From Leptodontidium sp. MPI-SDFR-AT-0119 (Eukaryota; Ascomycota; Leotiomycetes; Helotiales; Leptodontidiaceae): a stretch of 64,000 nt of DNA. Positions 11,431-23,792 of the stretch are shown here, piece by piece (positions within the stretch are counted from its first letter, which is position 1; each line of letters starts with the position of its first letter). A program made the translations under genes and the position numbers. The notes under the pieces were generated by a model. It had not been told where the DNA came from, made no database searches, and was given only the letters and a program-made list of their open reading frames with translations. The stretch lies in assembly GCA_020726505.1 (NCBI GenBank), contig JAHLEZ010000001.1:5766001-5830000 (forward strand). Direction: 5' to 3'.

Positions 11431-12087
11431 TCAAGCAAAAGAAACAGTCTTCTTTTTCAACTTCAGAGGTTTCGTTCCGGTCGCTGCCTCGCTGGTGATC
11501 TTGTCGCTGTCGTCTCCAGTAGGCCTCTTCCTCTTCTTCCGCATGCCCTCTTTCGTCTCATCCAGCTTTGCTTTTCTCATCTCTTGCCTCTTGTCTGCCT
11601 CTGCTTTTCTCGCCTCTCGAATCTCCTCCATCTGCCTGGCTTTCATCATCTTGCTCTCAATCTGACCATCCTTATCAGCATTGACCATGGCCAGAATCGT
11701 CATCATGCTCTCCTATACCACAGTCAGTAACAAAGCCCTTCATTCAATTCCTCCAATCTAGCTTCAGGAGGGGGGATAGCTGCATACCCGATCATCCACG
11801 AAAACCTTCCTCTTCTTCTTCCCCTTCGGCTTCTCCACGCCCACAGGTGTGATCATATTCAGCGCCGGGATACCCAATTCCTTCTCCGTGTAAACTCTCC
11901 TCTTCTTCTTCAGCGTCGCCAGATTTCCAGCGCTCTTCTGTGGTTTGGGAGGCGGGCCTTTGCTCTTCGGTTTCTTGCTCTTCGAGACGCCGTCGCCTTG
12001 TGGTTTGTTGGCCGTCTTACTATTCCGAATTCCCGACTTGTTCGTCGCGTGTTTGGATTTCACCGTTGATGTGCGTGAGGGCGCCAT
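11431..12087 (-). CDS. LOC1: Loc1, 60S ribosome assembly and mRNA-localisation protein
   Basis: Two exons (12087-11788 and 11712-11431; intron of 75 nt) give 193 residues. Yeast Loc1 is a nucleolar RNA-binding protein needed for 60S subunit assembly and for ASH1 mRNA localisation. The protein is very basic with poly-Lys tracts. Conserved blocks are [40 protein letters not shown], then across the splice [20 protein letters not shown] and a Lys/Glu/Arg helix ([19 protein letters not shown]). No enzymatic motif. Divergent from HIS3 over only 216 bp, pairing ribosome assembly with amino-acid synthesis. Confidence 0.88.
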
Positions 12088-12270
12088 TGTGTGGGTGTGG
12101 TATGGTATGGATTGGCTTCACAGTGAAGAAGAAGTTGGAGCTCGAGGGGGGCTGGTTAGATGCGATAAAAGATAGCGAGAATTAATTTTTGGGAGGCGGC
12201 CGCTAGCTTCAATGTGGGGTAACGCCAATCAACAACGCCTTCTGTCAATAAATTTCCCCAGCTTCAATAC

Positions 12271-12277
12271 TGACTCT
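12271..12277 (+). promoter_or_regulatory. TGACTCT, near-match Gcn4/CPC1 element upstream of HIS3
   Basis: One base from TGACTCA, about 27 bp before the HIS3 start, probably inside its leader. It has the same one-mismatch form as at THR1. It could be chance. Confidence 0.3.
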
Positions 12278-12303
12278 TACAAAACATTACTCTACTAACA
12301 ACC

Positions 12304-13065
12304 ATGGCTTCCAAATCTGACACGAGAGTTCGCTCAGCAGCTCTTGCGCGCGACACCAATGAGACTAGCATCGTGCTTGCTATCAATATCGACGGTGGAG
12401 AGTTCCCCTCAGACACAGACAGTCGGCTTGTCAAATCATTGAATGGAGAGAATGGCCACGCCACACAAGCTTCCAAAAGCCAGACTATAGCCATCAATTC
12501 CGGAATCGGGTTTCTGGATCATATGCTCCACGCGCTGGCGAAGCACGCAGGGTGGAGTTTAGCACTCAATTGCAAAGGGGATCTTCACAGTACGCCACAT
12601 TCCCCTCCATAAGCTCGACAAAGAAAATGTACTGATGGGATTGCTTTAAAAGTCGATGACCATCATACCGCGGAAGATGTCTGTCTTGCTCTAGGCAGCG
12701 CATTCAAAGATGCCCTCGGTGCTCCAACAGGTCTCGCACGCTTCGGATCCGCATACGCTCCCCTCGACGAAGCTCTTTCCCGAGCTGTTGTCGACCTCTC
12801 GAACCGTCCCTACGCTGTCGTCGAATTGGGTCTCAAGCGCGAGAAGATCGGTGATCTGAGCTGTGAGATGATCCCGCATTGTATGCAGAGCTTTGCGCAG
12901 AATGCGAGGGTGACGCTGCATGTTGATTGTATACGTGGGGAGAACGATCACCATAGGGCGGAGAGTGCTTTCAAGGCGCTGGCGCTGGCGATTCGAGCTG
13001 CGACTACGAGGGTCGCTGGACGGGAGGGTGAGGTTCCTAGTACGAAGGGGACGTTGACGACTTGA
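12304..13065 (+). CDS. HIS3: Imidazoleglycerol-phosphate dehydratase
   Basis: Exons 12304-12589 and 12653-13065 (63-nt intron) give 232 residues. The enzyme converts imidazoleglycerol phosphate to imidazoleacetol phosphate in histidine synthesis, using a manganese cluster. Metal-binding motifs seen: [30 protein letters not shown] (formed at the splice junction), and the second repeat's [18 protein letters not shown] with [19 protein letters not shown]. Full-length compared with fungal His3. ATG context is good (aaccATGgc). The C-terminus ends VPSTKGTL, the usual fungal end. Confidence 0.96.
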
Positions 13066-14755
13066 AATGGCATGATTTGATGGGAATAGACCTGTAATCC
13101 TAGGAGTAATGGGAATAGAAAACTAGATGATGGGAGTGATGATATTTACAACATATTACCCAGGTGTTGTACAACAACTCATTACGGCCTTGATTACATT
13201 CGCATTTTCAAGGTTGTTGGAGAGGTAGTGTCTCAAGTAACACATTCCTCTCACAACTTCATCATATCACCCTTCGCCAGAACTCACAAATGAAACATGC
13301 TACTCGCTCCAAGCTTGTAGTACAGGCAAATATCAATCTCTAGATTACTGTAATGTATTTCACCATAGCCGTTTAAATCCACGAAAGTCATATAGTAAGT
13401 TGTAGAACTATCATGGTGCTTAAACGAATACAGAGTGTCAAGTCTTTGCTAGCCTCGGTCCCAAACTTCCACTTAGAGATACAAAATTGCGTCAAATAGG
13501 GGTTATTAAGGGGGGAATGGATGAAGAGAGAGAGAGAGAGAGAGGGAAGGAAACAATGATGTTTTTTTGGCTGGTTTCTCTTGGAAAATTAGCCGAAATC
13601 AAAAGAGTAATCAAAGGCATACAAGAGAAAATTGCATAGTAGTGGTTCAAATCGCACAAATCTAAGCACCCTAACTAAGCCAAGGGAGGTAAGAAACTCT
13701 TCAGCCTATTATTTAGTTACCGCGTGAGTATACACCAGTTATACTACGTTCGTCTTCTTGATCATGTCCCCTACTGGCTGACCGACTGGTATTGAAACTT
13801 TTTATTTTATTGACTAACCAGAGCAGAAGTTTAGCCTGAGTTCATAGGCTTAGGTGGAATCTAGGCAAGAACGTAAGTCAATATCTTGTCGATTACGTCG
13901 ACAAACCGGCGTTCAAGGGTGTATAAGATGGAACAGCTCCGGGGGGCTCCTGTCCTCTCCTCCCAAAAGTCAAAGGGTTGTTAAGACTAGGAGCAATATA
14001 TAAGCCACCATTTGCCTTTCTGGTACGACTTCGCTAGGTATTACTGTAATGGAGGTACGACGCCGCAACAACCCGTCGAGATCCTGCATATTCCCATAAC
14101 GACATGCAACAAAAACCTAAGCCATCAAGAATAAACACGGACTATCTCCTAAGCTAATTAATGCACAAGCGCCTAGGTGTAACAGCTACGGTTTGAAAAA
14201 TGGTTAATTTTTTAGTGCTCTTCTCTCTCGAGGATGTATACCTGGTTGTAATTACCTTAGGTATGTTGTTTTTAAATTCGGTTCGGTTGGCAGGGAGAAC
14301 TGTTTGGGGAAGGAAATAGGGGGGTGGAAAATTAAGCGAGTTATGTGTTTCTGAGAGGTTTTTTGAGATATAACTTGATGGATTTGGATGTTTAGAGAAG
14401 CTTTGGTGTCTAACTTGTGCTGTACAATGAGGTTGATTGATAGAAGGTTGAACGCGGACGAAGCAAGTGCACGAAAGAGATTTCTGAATTGAGTCAAGTG
14501 ACAAGTGTGCATAGATATTGCCCTAGGGAGAAATTTAAAAATCACAGAAATCTTGAAAAGCACCTACCTATCGAGTTTTGTACGGAGATAAAAAGCCACC
14601 AGAATGGTAATTGAGATGTCGCGAAGGCCATTCGTAACACTTCGTACATCCCTTCGTAATTCGTATCAAGAATAAAGCTCCATTTTTTTTTCAACTGCGA
14701 TATGTCCACATCCAAACCTACCTACCACCAAACTTCAACCTCCCTCCCATACATA
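13066..14755. other. Intergenic, no gene seen; contains a GA microsatellite
   Basis: 1.7 kb between convergent HIS3 and RIB3. A (GA)n tract of about 20 nt lies near 13525-13544. The rest is A/T-rich with stops in all frames, apart from short ORFs without recognisable products. Confidence 0.5.
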
Positions 14756-15591
14756 TCATGAAGTCCCATTCATCGCCTTCTTCACCAACTTCCCCTCGGT
14801 CCTCTCCACATACTCCACCAAATCTTCAATCGTACAAACCTTCAAACCCCACCTCTTCCCAAAGGCCAAACACCCATCCCTCCTCATCATCTCCGGCTCC
14901 GTCCTCAAAGCCTGCCCGTCAACCTCCTCCCCATCCTCCACCAACTCGCAAATAGCACCAACCAGCCTCTTGCCCGCCAGCCTACAAAATTCCACCGCAG
15001 CCTCCGTATGTCCCGTCCGCTCCCTAACACCCCCCTCCCTCGCCCGCAGCGGGAATACATGACCCGGCCGTCTAAAGCTATCCTTCGTCGCACTTGCGCT
15101 CGCCAACGTCCTACACGTCAACGCGCGATCATGGGCACTGATCCCCGTGGTCGTGAGCGGCGACTTAGCATCCACGGACACCGTGTACGCGGTACGATTC
15201 GGGTCCTCGCTGTCGGCCTGGCTCACCATCTGCGGGAGGCCGAGCTGTTCCGTCAGGGATGGGGGCATGGGCGCGCAGATCAGCCCAGATGTGTAGCGCA
15301 CCATGAAGGCCATCTTCTCGGTCGTGACATCTTCGGCGGCGATGATGAGGTCGCCTTCGTTCTCGCGCGAGAGGTCGTCGAGGACGACTATGAATTCGCC
15401 GTTTTCTGGAAGGGGAGGTATGTGGGTTAGTGAGGTGTTATTAGAGGGGGGAGAAGTGGATTTAAATAGAGTAGGAGAGAGGAGAGAACGGCGCCGGATA
15501 ATGGGGATTGATTCCGCTCAATGCACGTACTGTAGGCTTGGATGGTATCTTCTATGCTGTCGAACTGCTGGGCGATTTCTGAGGAAGGCAT
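14756..15591 (-). CDS. RIB3: 3,4-dihydroxy-2-butanone 4-phosphate synthase
   Basis: Exons 15591-15531 and 15405-14756 (125-nt intron) give 236 residues. The enzyme converts ribulose 5-phosphate to formate and the four-carbon precursor of the riboflavin xylene ring. The splice gives DTIQAYKNGEFIVVLDD, followed by the acidic-loop motif SRENEGDLIIAAEDVT. Also present are MVRYTSGLICAPM, the metal/substrate region TTTGISAHDRALTCRTLA, PGHVFPLRAREGGVRERTGH and TEAAVEFCRLAG. There is no GTP cyclohydrolase II fusion, as in other fungi. Length is as expected. Confidence 0.95.
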
Positions 15592-16984
15592 TGCCGCTGT
15601 TTCTAACGTGATGTGTCGAGGGCGATCGTCCGGTCTAGAAAAGTTGCTGGATGGGAAGCAGAAGTGTACCTGTATGTAGCATGTACAGAAAGAGAGAGAG
15701 TACCCCCGCTCAAAACCTTCCAATGCGAGCGAGTGCGGGGCGAAAAAACGAAGTCGTGCTGCGGTTTCTCTTGCACGCAATCTGAACAAGTAGAGGTAGG
15801 TCCGAGATGAAAATGCGAAGTGTGTGTAGTTTAGTGTTTTTGAAATCGAAAAGAGAAAGAGAAGGGAGGAATGAAAATTCGTCCCGAGTAATGGGATGGG
15901 ATTGGGATGACTGGGTGAACCAGCGGGCGTGCATGGCTTACATGATGATCGGTTTACAGGGTCTTGCCAGTAGTGCCGAGGCCTGGATTTCGGGTCTTGT
16001 TGACCTGCAAGGGGTCCGGGCCGGGGTGGTGCTTATGGCAGCTTGTGCATTTTGATTGTCAGCGTGACTGGTGTAATTGGTGAAGATGATGAAGCATTTA
16101 AGGTAGCTCTGTCGATTGAGCGACAAACGGATGTTAAGTTTTCTCGAGCAGTTTTAGTTAGTTGTAAATGATGAATCATTGTAAGTCACCGAATTTTGGT
16201 TTTACTTGTTGCACGCTGGATATCTTGCCAGCACCGAGGAATCTTCGGGCCTCAGAACTCAAGATACGGAAGGTAGAGCAGAATTTGGTACTTGATTATA
16301 ATGATAGCTGGTCGTCTTAGAGTTTTTTCCCTTCTTCTTAAAGCCGACAAATTGCTGGATTTGCATTTTGCTTCCTCAAACTCGGGTCCAGGTATACCGT
16401 TTGTGTCCTTCACTAGCAGAAACAGGCAACCATAACGAAAACATGTTCAATTCAGCAGTACAATAAATCCAAACCTAATTCTTGATCTGGCACTTGGCCA
16501 ATCCACCCACTTTCGAACTCTCTCTCCCTTAGTACAATCTAAGGTTCCTGGGCAGCTACTTCTTCTTCGTGGGACTGGCCGAACCCGGATCTACTTGATA
16601 GAGGGCATTCGAAATCAAGAGAACTGGGTTATTATCCCAATGCAAGCCACCTTCCAAGTATTAAGCGAGAGGTATCGATGTTCTAGCTGGTATGAGTACG
16701 AGATATATACGGACCAGCACGACTGAAAATCGGATGAAAACAACAACAGAGAGGCATTCAAAGCTGTAACAAGTCACAGTTTCATGTGAGTGTGTAATGC
16801 GAAGTGAAGGGAGGTTTTGTTCTTTATTTTATTCTTTTTGATTTCGGGTATATGAGGAAGCTTCTCCCATTGTGATCAAGTCACCGAATGTCATGCCGCT
16901 AGAATTTGCAAGCTATTCCCCCGAAAACATAAGCAAAAGCGCCAGGTCATTCATTCCCGTACTACCATTGTCCACATGCACCGT
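15592..16984. other. Intergenic, no gene seen
   Basis: 1.4 kb containing the RIB3 promoter and the PRX1 3' end. Short ORFs on both strands lack any family resemblance. Confidence 0.5.
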
Positions 16985-18062
16985 TTATGCGGCAGAGGTC
17001 TTCTCCTTTGGGAGAGGGGTGAATCGGAGGTATGGCTTGACGATGCGGAAGTCTGGGAAGAGGGTCTTGGCCTCCTCGTTCTTGACGCTGGGGTGGACGA
17101 TAACATCGTCTCCTGGGACCCAGTTGATGGGGGTGGTGATCCGGTGCTTGTCACCGGTCTGGAGGGAGTCGACAACACGGAGGACCTCGGCGGTGTTGCG
17201 GCCTGTGGAGGCGGGGTAGGAGAGGATGAGGCGGATGGTTTTCTTGGGGTCGATGATGAAGACGGAGCGGATGGTGAACGCAATGCCCTTGGAGTCGACG
17301 TTGGTGGTATCTTGGTGGTCAAGCCTGTAGAAAGATATATCGTCAGCTGAGAGTTCTCGGGATTTGGGTTTTTGCTTTTCTTGTCTGACAGGATATTCAG
17401 GTGGGTATTGAAAGTGCTTGCTTACATGTCATAGGCGTATGCGACTTGGCGTTGCTTGTCACCAATGATTGGGAAGCTCAACTTGCTGCCAGAGATCTCA
17501 TCGATGTCCTTGATCCATCCTCCGTGCGACTCAATGGTGTTGGCAGAGAGACCGATCAACTTGACGCCACGCTTGGTGAACTCTGGCTCGAGCTTTGCGA
17601 AGGCGCCGAGCTCGGTGGTGCAGACTGGAGTGTAGTCCTCTGGGTGAGAGAAGAGAACAACCCACTTGTCGCCGATGAACTCGTGGAAGTCAATTGGGCC
17701 TTGAGTGGTCTCGGCTTGGAAGTTGGGGGCAATGGAACCCAGGCGGAGACTGGAGGGTGAGGAAAGTCAGTGGATGTACATGTACAACAAAGGTTGAGGG
17801 ATGAAGGTTGTTTGAATAGCTCTTGCGACTGCATGCTAAATTGAAGCATTAAAGCAGCGAGAGAGTCAAGCAGTCAAGAACTATAGTAGAAACATGAAGC
17901 TTCTGAGACGTAGATAGAGCTTCAACTCTGTATCATGGTCACAGCCAAGGAAGGGCAATTGAGGGAGGGGCAAAAGGTGATTTCCAATCATGAGATGGTG
18001 GGGTAAAAATAAAAGATCGAGATCACAAGTACTTACGGAGCAGCTCTTGATTCAGTAGCCAT
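16985..18062 (-). CDS. PRX1: 1-Cys peroxiredoxin (Prx6/Prx1 type)
   Basis: Exons 18062-18037 (26 nt), 17749-17426 and 17324-16985 give 229 residues. The enzyme reduces hydroperoxides with a single peroxidatic cysteine, seen in SHPEDYTPVCTTELGAFAKL. Further Prx6 marks: LGSIAPNFQAETTQG, LIGLSANTIESHGGWIKDI, SFPIIGDKQRQVAYAYDMLD (last junction), IRSVFIIDPKKTIRLILSYP and INWVPGDDVIVHPSV. The spliced N-terminus MATESRAAPLRLGSIAPNF has no clear mitochondrial presequence, so a cytosolic form is likely, unlike yeast Prx1. Intron 1 is unusually long (287 nt). A palindromic TATA-like element lies 144 bp upstream. Confidence 0.94.
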
Positions 18063-20512
18063 CTTGAAGGTATTGTTGACAAAGTTTGGAGTTGAAGGTT
18101 TATTGATGGATAGAGTTCAAAGTGGGATGAAGGAGGTTTGAGGTTGAGTTGAGTTGTAGAGTAGTGACGAAGACGCTGTGCAACGTAATAAAGGCCGAGG
18201 AGTAGCCTTTATAATAAAGGAATAGACAGCACCATAGAAAATGTTGCCAGAGACCACAGCCTTGCAATCACGCAATATGTGCCAAAAGATGCTAATGCCG
18301 TTTGGGGATTAGCTTGGAGGGGTGGAATTCACTATCATTCGCTGCCGGGCTTCACATTGGCGTTGGCGGGGTTGTTCATGGAGGGGTTGAGGCATTCTTT
18401 TTGTTCCCTCACTCGCCTTTGGCCTTCAGCCCAGCAAAGCACGTCAAAGCACGGGGGTTGCAGAGCTTTCCAGCTCTTTCGTCATTTCAGATAGCCGGGG
18501 CGGGTATTGACAATCCTTATTAGGGATCGAGTCGCCGACCACGCTCACTCATTTACGCACACGTCCAGTAGTGTTCTAATCGGATTCGGGTCTCGCACAT
18601 GATTTGCTATCTTAGCAGCCCACCGCGGGGTCAATGAAGTGGAGTGGACACCGAGGCCAGACCCCTTCCGTCGGTCAGCAGAAGGATATGGGATGCGGCC
18701 CATGGTGACCGGATTTGAGCCAGAAGACACACCTATATATATGAGGCTCTGGCCGCGGCCGTTGAGATTTCAGCCTTGCCATCCCGAGAATCAGAACTCC
18801 CCAATCGCAGCTCCCGATATCCACTGAAGCCTGCAGGAAAAGGCGCACCGTCCGAGGTACCTTTAAGACACGGGACTGGACACACCTGACTCCTCAGCTG
18901 AGCCCATTCAGGTACCAGGTTGGTCGTTATTATTGGCCATGTGTGATCTGGCCAGAAAACAAGTGAGGAATAATCAATACTATGGTGGCTTCGCAGGCGC
19001 CTGAGCGTTACATATGAGGTAAGAATTGGGGTTGTTCGTCACGAATTGAAGCCAGTCAATTGAATGGAGTGAGTGAGTGTGGCGGTTCGAGGCACGTCAG
19101 CATCAGGAGGAAGGGCATCCAAAGACAGCCTGTAGGCAGGTAATAATGAGTTAAACTTCTCTTCTCAGACCAATGCTTTGCAATTACACATCAGTTGAGT
19201 ATTTATGCGTATTTGCTCTGTCTTCAAATCACCTTTTTCTGAGCGTCATCGGTTCTGCTCTATTATTCCCAACCGCAATGTATCTTTTCTCTTTTCTCTT
19301 TCTACGATTTAATTATGTCCAATCATTAGATGCTGTTTCCGAGAAAGTGATTCGACCCAACCCAAGTCATCCCAACTCAGCAATACTCGTTAACTGTCTC
19401 GCTAAAGTCTACCACCTATTTATTTACACTCCGTAGGTAGGTACGTAGGTATTCTACCCAAGACAGCAATCCCAAAGTTATCCCGTCCCAGGGTATCTGT
19501 CACCAACATTCGGCGTCAAAAATAGTCGCCCTCAACCCCTCCCAGACCTCCCGATCCCAGCCCGTTTTCGACTTTGCCGCACGGCCGCCGCCTCATCGTG
19601 CATGGGAGTGATCCTGGCCAAGGGACCCGAAATAGGTTGTGGTCCAGTCAACGATGCGTAACGCCTAATTTTAGACGCTGTGGCTTGTCAGGCTGCCCCA
19701 GACCATGCCTCTTTCGCTGCGACATCCAGCTGCTAAACCTACTTTGTACACTTTCTACACGCAGTGACCTATCAGCGCGATTGTGACGACGAGCCTGCGT
19801 GTGCATGGAACTGCCAACCCCCCAGCGCTTCAAGGGCTGTCTCCGCTGCTGTTGCTGCCCCCTCCCCCTCCGTCCCACCAACCGCAACCAACGATCGTAA
19901 ATATCTCGGGGAAATCCAGTCGAGCCAGGGCCATTTTTACCTCCTGCTCGAGTCGTTGTGTCCCCTTCAGTCCCCTTGTGCCTCTAGAAATACCCCGTCA
20001 CACCGCGCTTAAAGTGTTTTCTTCGTGCCGCATTGTCATCTCATCACCTGCATTAGATCGCTTTTGGCTTGCCTACTTGCCTGCTCTCGCTCTCTCTCCA
20101 CCAGTACCACAAGGCTACTCGCGAGCGTCGATCAAAAGCTTCATTGATACATAAGTGTGGTATCACCTCTCCTCGTCTTTTTGTTATCCTTTCCCCTTAC
20201 AGTACTTTACCCGCACAGTCCTACCTCAGGTCTTTGCCTTGTCCTCCTCTCCAGAGTTGCAAAGACCATCTTGCGACTCTCACGATACAATCGGGAATCG
20301 ATCGTCTCATCTCGTCTGGTTTACCTGCTTGCCACGTACGGTACCGGGTCGAGAGCCAGAACTAGGTTGAGCGGAACGGAACCCCTCCGACGATCCTCAA
20401 ACAACTCAACTCAAGTCTCAAGTCACATAATATCAGTCTGCTACCCCTCCAGTCCGATTGTCTAGCACACTTTGGATCGGACATCTGCCAGATCACTAGA
20501 TCTTGGCCATCT
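18063..20512. other. Long intergenic / 5' leader region
   Basis: 2.4 kb between divergent genes. The last ~600 bp before 20513 are strongly C/T-rich on the plus strand, typical of a long transcribed leader of the next gene. No supportable gene; several short upstream ORFs are present. Confidence 0.45.
18206..18220 (-). promoter_or_regulatory. Palindromic TATA-like element upstream of PRX1
   Basis: CCTTTAT-A-ATAAAGG is a perfect 15-nt palindrome 144 bp before the PRX1 start codon. Its position suits a TATA element or a dimeric factor site. Assignment is inferred. Confidence 0.35.
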
Positions 20513-21844
20513 ATGATGCTTGCATCTGTTAGAACTTATTCAACAGTTACCATGTCTCTTAATACATCACAATCGTCGTCGCCTCAGAAGAGGCCGCGGC
20601 TCTCGCTTCAAATCAAAACACCGGCCACGGCCCAAACACTAGGGAAGTCAGCGACTGCCTTGAAAGCAGACATCGACCCATCCTCTCCCACAGCTTTCAA
20701 TACACTCTCAAACGCATACGCCGTTGCAATTGAGAATGCTTCCCCTAGAACCGCAAGACCCCTCTCCACATCTCTCGATACCAAGTTCACAAGTCGGACA
20801 TCCTTACGACTCGAGACGAGTAATTTCTCAGGCGACAAAGAATATGTCCACCCTTCCCAACGGACTCAGACTCCCGGGCCATTCTCCGTCACATACCCAG
20901 ATACACCCAGCTCAGCGTATCCAAGTCTAACACCCACCACAACAACAACTCAACCAGAACTCCTTAGCGAACCCAAACCGGCCGCAACATCATTCACATT
21001 TACACCCCCTCAATCCGCCGGCTCCGATCAGTCACTCCCTCGAATATTTACCTTCGCCGCCAACAACCCCAGCACATCCTCCCCAAGCACCCCGAGGACA
21101 CCTCGGCGGCGCATGACAGTCGGCAGCCAGATAGCTCCATACACGCATCCCAGGAGCCTCCACAGCATCCTGCGGAACTCACCTCTTCCCCCACGAAGCA
21201 CAATCACACCCGCAACGCCGAGTCGAGTATCGATGCGGCTCGCCAACCGGGCCTCGAAGAAAGTCGGCTACAACGACCCCCTAACGCAAACAATCACCAC
21301 CAACAAATACGTAAAGTCGCACATCGACCTCCTGTCCGAAGACTCGCCCTACTCAGCCACCGATCCCGAGGCAGCGGAGAAGCCCGAGGCGCTGGACTTG
21401 ACAATGGCGTATACGGGCGACGAGACCCGGGATGGGGGACAGACGCCCGGTCCGTTCGAGGAGATGAGGAGGAGGATGGCCGAGAGCGATCTCGAGACGC
21501 CCGGGACGCGGAAGCGGAAGCGCAGAGAGAAGAAGCGGAAGTGGGAATGGACCATCAGCACCACGGAGAAGGAGGACGGGGATGGCGACGACACACCCGT
21601 GGGACGCACGCCGCTGACGGCAGTCATGCTTGCGCGAACGCCCATCACGGCCATCCGACGAGGCGCGTCAGTGTCTGAGGATTCGGCGTCCGAGGTCTCG
21701 GAGGCGGAGGAGAGATTCGTACCCCCTTCTGTGTCTGAGGATTCCGAGATGTCGGAGAGTGGTGACTGGAATGGTTCGGTGCAGTCGGAACCGGTGTGTT
21801 TTGATGATAATGACGGGCGGCCGACTACGTCGCAGTCGCTGTAG
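20513..21844 (+). CDS. Conserved filamentous-fungal protein of unknown function
   Basis: Single exon, 443 residues from ATG 20513; a second in-frame ATG at 20552 (MSLNTSQSSSPQKRPRLSLQ, context accATGt) is an equally good start. Not an enzyme by any motif I can see. Visible blocks: KRPRLSLQIKTPATAQTLGK, SPTAFNTLSNAYAVAIENAS, Thr/Ser/Pro-rich disorder with many TPxP and SP sites, RRRMTVGSQIAPYTHPRSL, HSILRNSPLPPRS, VGYNDPLTQTITTNKYVKSH, then a basic patch TRKRKRREKKRKWEW and an acidic Ser-rich tail. The basic patch suggests a nuclear protein, and the S/TP sites suggest phosphorylation. The N-terminal blocks feel conserved among filamentous ascomycetes; function is unknown. Confidence 0.8.
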   Translation: MMLASVRTYSTVTMSLNTSQSSSPQKRPRLSLQIKTPATAQTLGKSATALKADIDPSSPTAFNTLSNAYAVAIENASPRTARPLSTSLDTKFTSRTSLRLETSNFSGDKEYVHPSQRTQTPGPFSVTYPDTPSSAYPSLTPTTTTTQPELLSEPKPAATSFTFTPPQSAGSDQSLPRIFTFAANNPSTSSPSTPRTPRRRMTVGSQIAPYTHPRSLHSILRNSPLPPRSTITPATPSRVSMRLANRASKKVGYNDPLTQTITTNKYVKSHIDLLSEDSPYSATDPEAAEKPEALDLTMAYTGDETRDGGQTPGPFEEMRRRMAESDLETPGTRKRKRREKKRKWEWTISTTEKEDGDGDDTPVGRTPLTAVMLARTPITAIRRGASVSEDSASEVSEAEERFVPPSVSEDSEMSESGDWNGSVQSEPVCFDDNDGRPTTSQSL

Positions 21845-23013
21845 ATATATATAGCACATACTTGCTTATACGCAACAGGACGGGCTTCCTGCAAAACAAA
21901 AAAAAACATTTATGATGACGAGGGTGTTGATCCTCCATGACCTCCCCAAGACTCTTCTGACTTCATTTGCACTATTAGCGTGTATTGTGATTTCACTATT
22001 TCTATTGACAAATACAGTGATTCCTGGATATGTCCTGTGTTCTGCCGACTTAGCAAGGAGAGTTGAGCCAACAAATCGAGAGATAGAGTAGTGTAGCAGG
22101 GCAAAGTAAGTACGGACGCTGGCACCGTCATGGGACGAAACGAAAAGTATGGTTAGTGAGTCCAGCAGGGAGTAATAGGACGACAAAGCAAAGACAGGAT
22201 GGAAAGAATGGGCCTTAAGGAGTCAACTACCAAGGGAAAAGAGTGGATCATTCATGACTTCGAGCCTCTTTCTTGGCTTGGGAACACAAACTATACCCTG
22301 CCCGCTACTATACAGCAAACTTGCTAACCAAACATAAACTCCAGATACAGACATCTTGAGAACCTTCTATGAATCAAAAAAGCTATGGAACTTCAAGCAA
22401 ATCATCCACCCACTCGGTTTTCAGAGGCATATTTTTGTTCCGTGAGGATCTCGTTCATTGCACCCCCTCTCCGTACGATATGGCACCGTCAAATATGGGA
22501 ATTACTTGCTTTGATTCCGGAAATTGGCTATCCTCCTCCATCCGTTCATTCCTCCCCACAAGCAAAGCAAGGAAGGGAGGAAGTCAGAGTAGGTATTTGT
22601 ACAAGTACGTAACTAAACACAGCGCAAGCACCGGGGGAAAAAGTCAACTCCATGCCAACTATCAAGCTTCCGGGGAAATGAAACTCGTCAAAAAATAACA
22701 GCAGCAACAGCGGCCAGTTCAGGCAACCAGCTAGCTGTCTGCAAAGGGGAAAGATCAAAGATACCCGTAAAACGCCGTGCCCAAGAACCACATGCATCAC
22801 CTGGTTTTTGTTCACCTTCTAGACTTCCCTTCACTTTGCTGCATCCCATCGTCCATCCACCCTCCCAAAAGACCGTTCATTCCTCACCGAAAATCCGTTC
22901 GTAGCTCATTCGTGGTGAAGATTATATATCCATCACTCTGCCCGCCCATCTGCCAAATCGATTCCCTGCCCTCGACTTACAGTACACCCCGCGCCGCCCT
23001 CTCCTTTCTTCAC
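21845..23013. other. Convergent intergenic region
   Basis: 1.2 kb between the unknown gene and TVP18. It holds both 3' ends. An A-rich run at 21896-21906 lies soon after the stop. No gene seen. Confidence 0.5.
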
Positions 23014-23792
23014 CTAGATAATCATCTGAGCAACACCTTGCCCACCAAGCGTCTTGCTGCCCACGAATCCTTGACCCTTAACACCAGCCAGTGCGTAGAA
23101 AGCTCCAGCTAGCGTAAGCATGATGGCGGCGGCAATCAGGCTGCTAGCCTCCTTGATGATGCTCAGCCATTGAATGAGGCCCATGGCGAGGTAGATACCG
23201 GCGCGCATGTAGTTAGTTGTGAAGCGGCGCATGAAGGTGTCGAATTTAGCGGACGTGGGACAGATGCGGAGGAGGAGGGGGATCTCGATGAAAATGATGA
23301 GGAAGGAACTTGCGCTGGTTGGGACGAGAGTTAGTTGGGTTGTGTCTGAGGAGACTTGATGGGAGGGGGAGGGAGGTTAAAACCTACAGGCAGAGAGCGC
23401 CGAAGAGAATCATGATGCTGACATGGAAGAGATGTGAGATGCCTAGGGCGAAGCAGAGGAATATGCATATCACTCCGGTCCTGCCGTCGAAACCGAGTTA
23501 GCCAGTGCAAGACAATAGAGCGAGTCTGAGGACAGATTGAATCCCCAAGTATCTGCTACGAACAGCCTTTATCGCTCAAGGTATCCGCAGATGTCCCGTA
23601 TTGTAAATCGGCAGGAAGACAATTGGTGTTGAAGTCGCAGATGCCAGAGACTTGTATTGAGGAGCATCAAAGGATGGAAACTTACCATTGACCGTAGATA
23701 CCTAGATACAGTTAGCAAAAGCCTATTGCAACACCCAGATACAAGCGCAACTCACTGAAATTCCTCGTTGCAAACTCCTCAGCGATCGTCAT
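23014..23792 (-). CDS. TVP18: Golgi membrane protein Tvp18
   Basis: Four exons, 23792-23756, 23701-23686, 23480-23388 and 23314-23014, give 148 residues. Exon 2 is a 16-nt microexon. Splicing yields MTIAEEFATRNFSIYGQWTG, matching the conserved start of fungal Tvp18. Four hydrophobic segments follow: VICIFLCFALGISHLF, IMILFGALCLASSFLIIFIE, AGIYLAMGLIQWLSII and LIAAAIMLTLAGAFYALA, with PLLLRICPTSAKFDTFMRRF between the second and third. It ends in the family's FVGSKTLGGQGVAQMII. Tvp18 is a small Tlg2-vesicle/Golgi membrane protein implicated in vesicle traffic; its biochemical role is unknown. Confidence 0.92.

Noticed and set aside
13640..13665. T-loop-like GGTTCAAATC as part of a tRNA gene
   Set aside because: No matching acceptor, D-arm or anticodon arm could be found around it.
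18240..20500. Short plus-strand ORFs up to 123 codons before the 443-aa gene
   Set aside because: They lie in a C/T-rich leader, have Ser/Pro/Leu-biased composition and lack homology signs; at most upstream ORFs.
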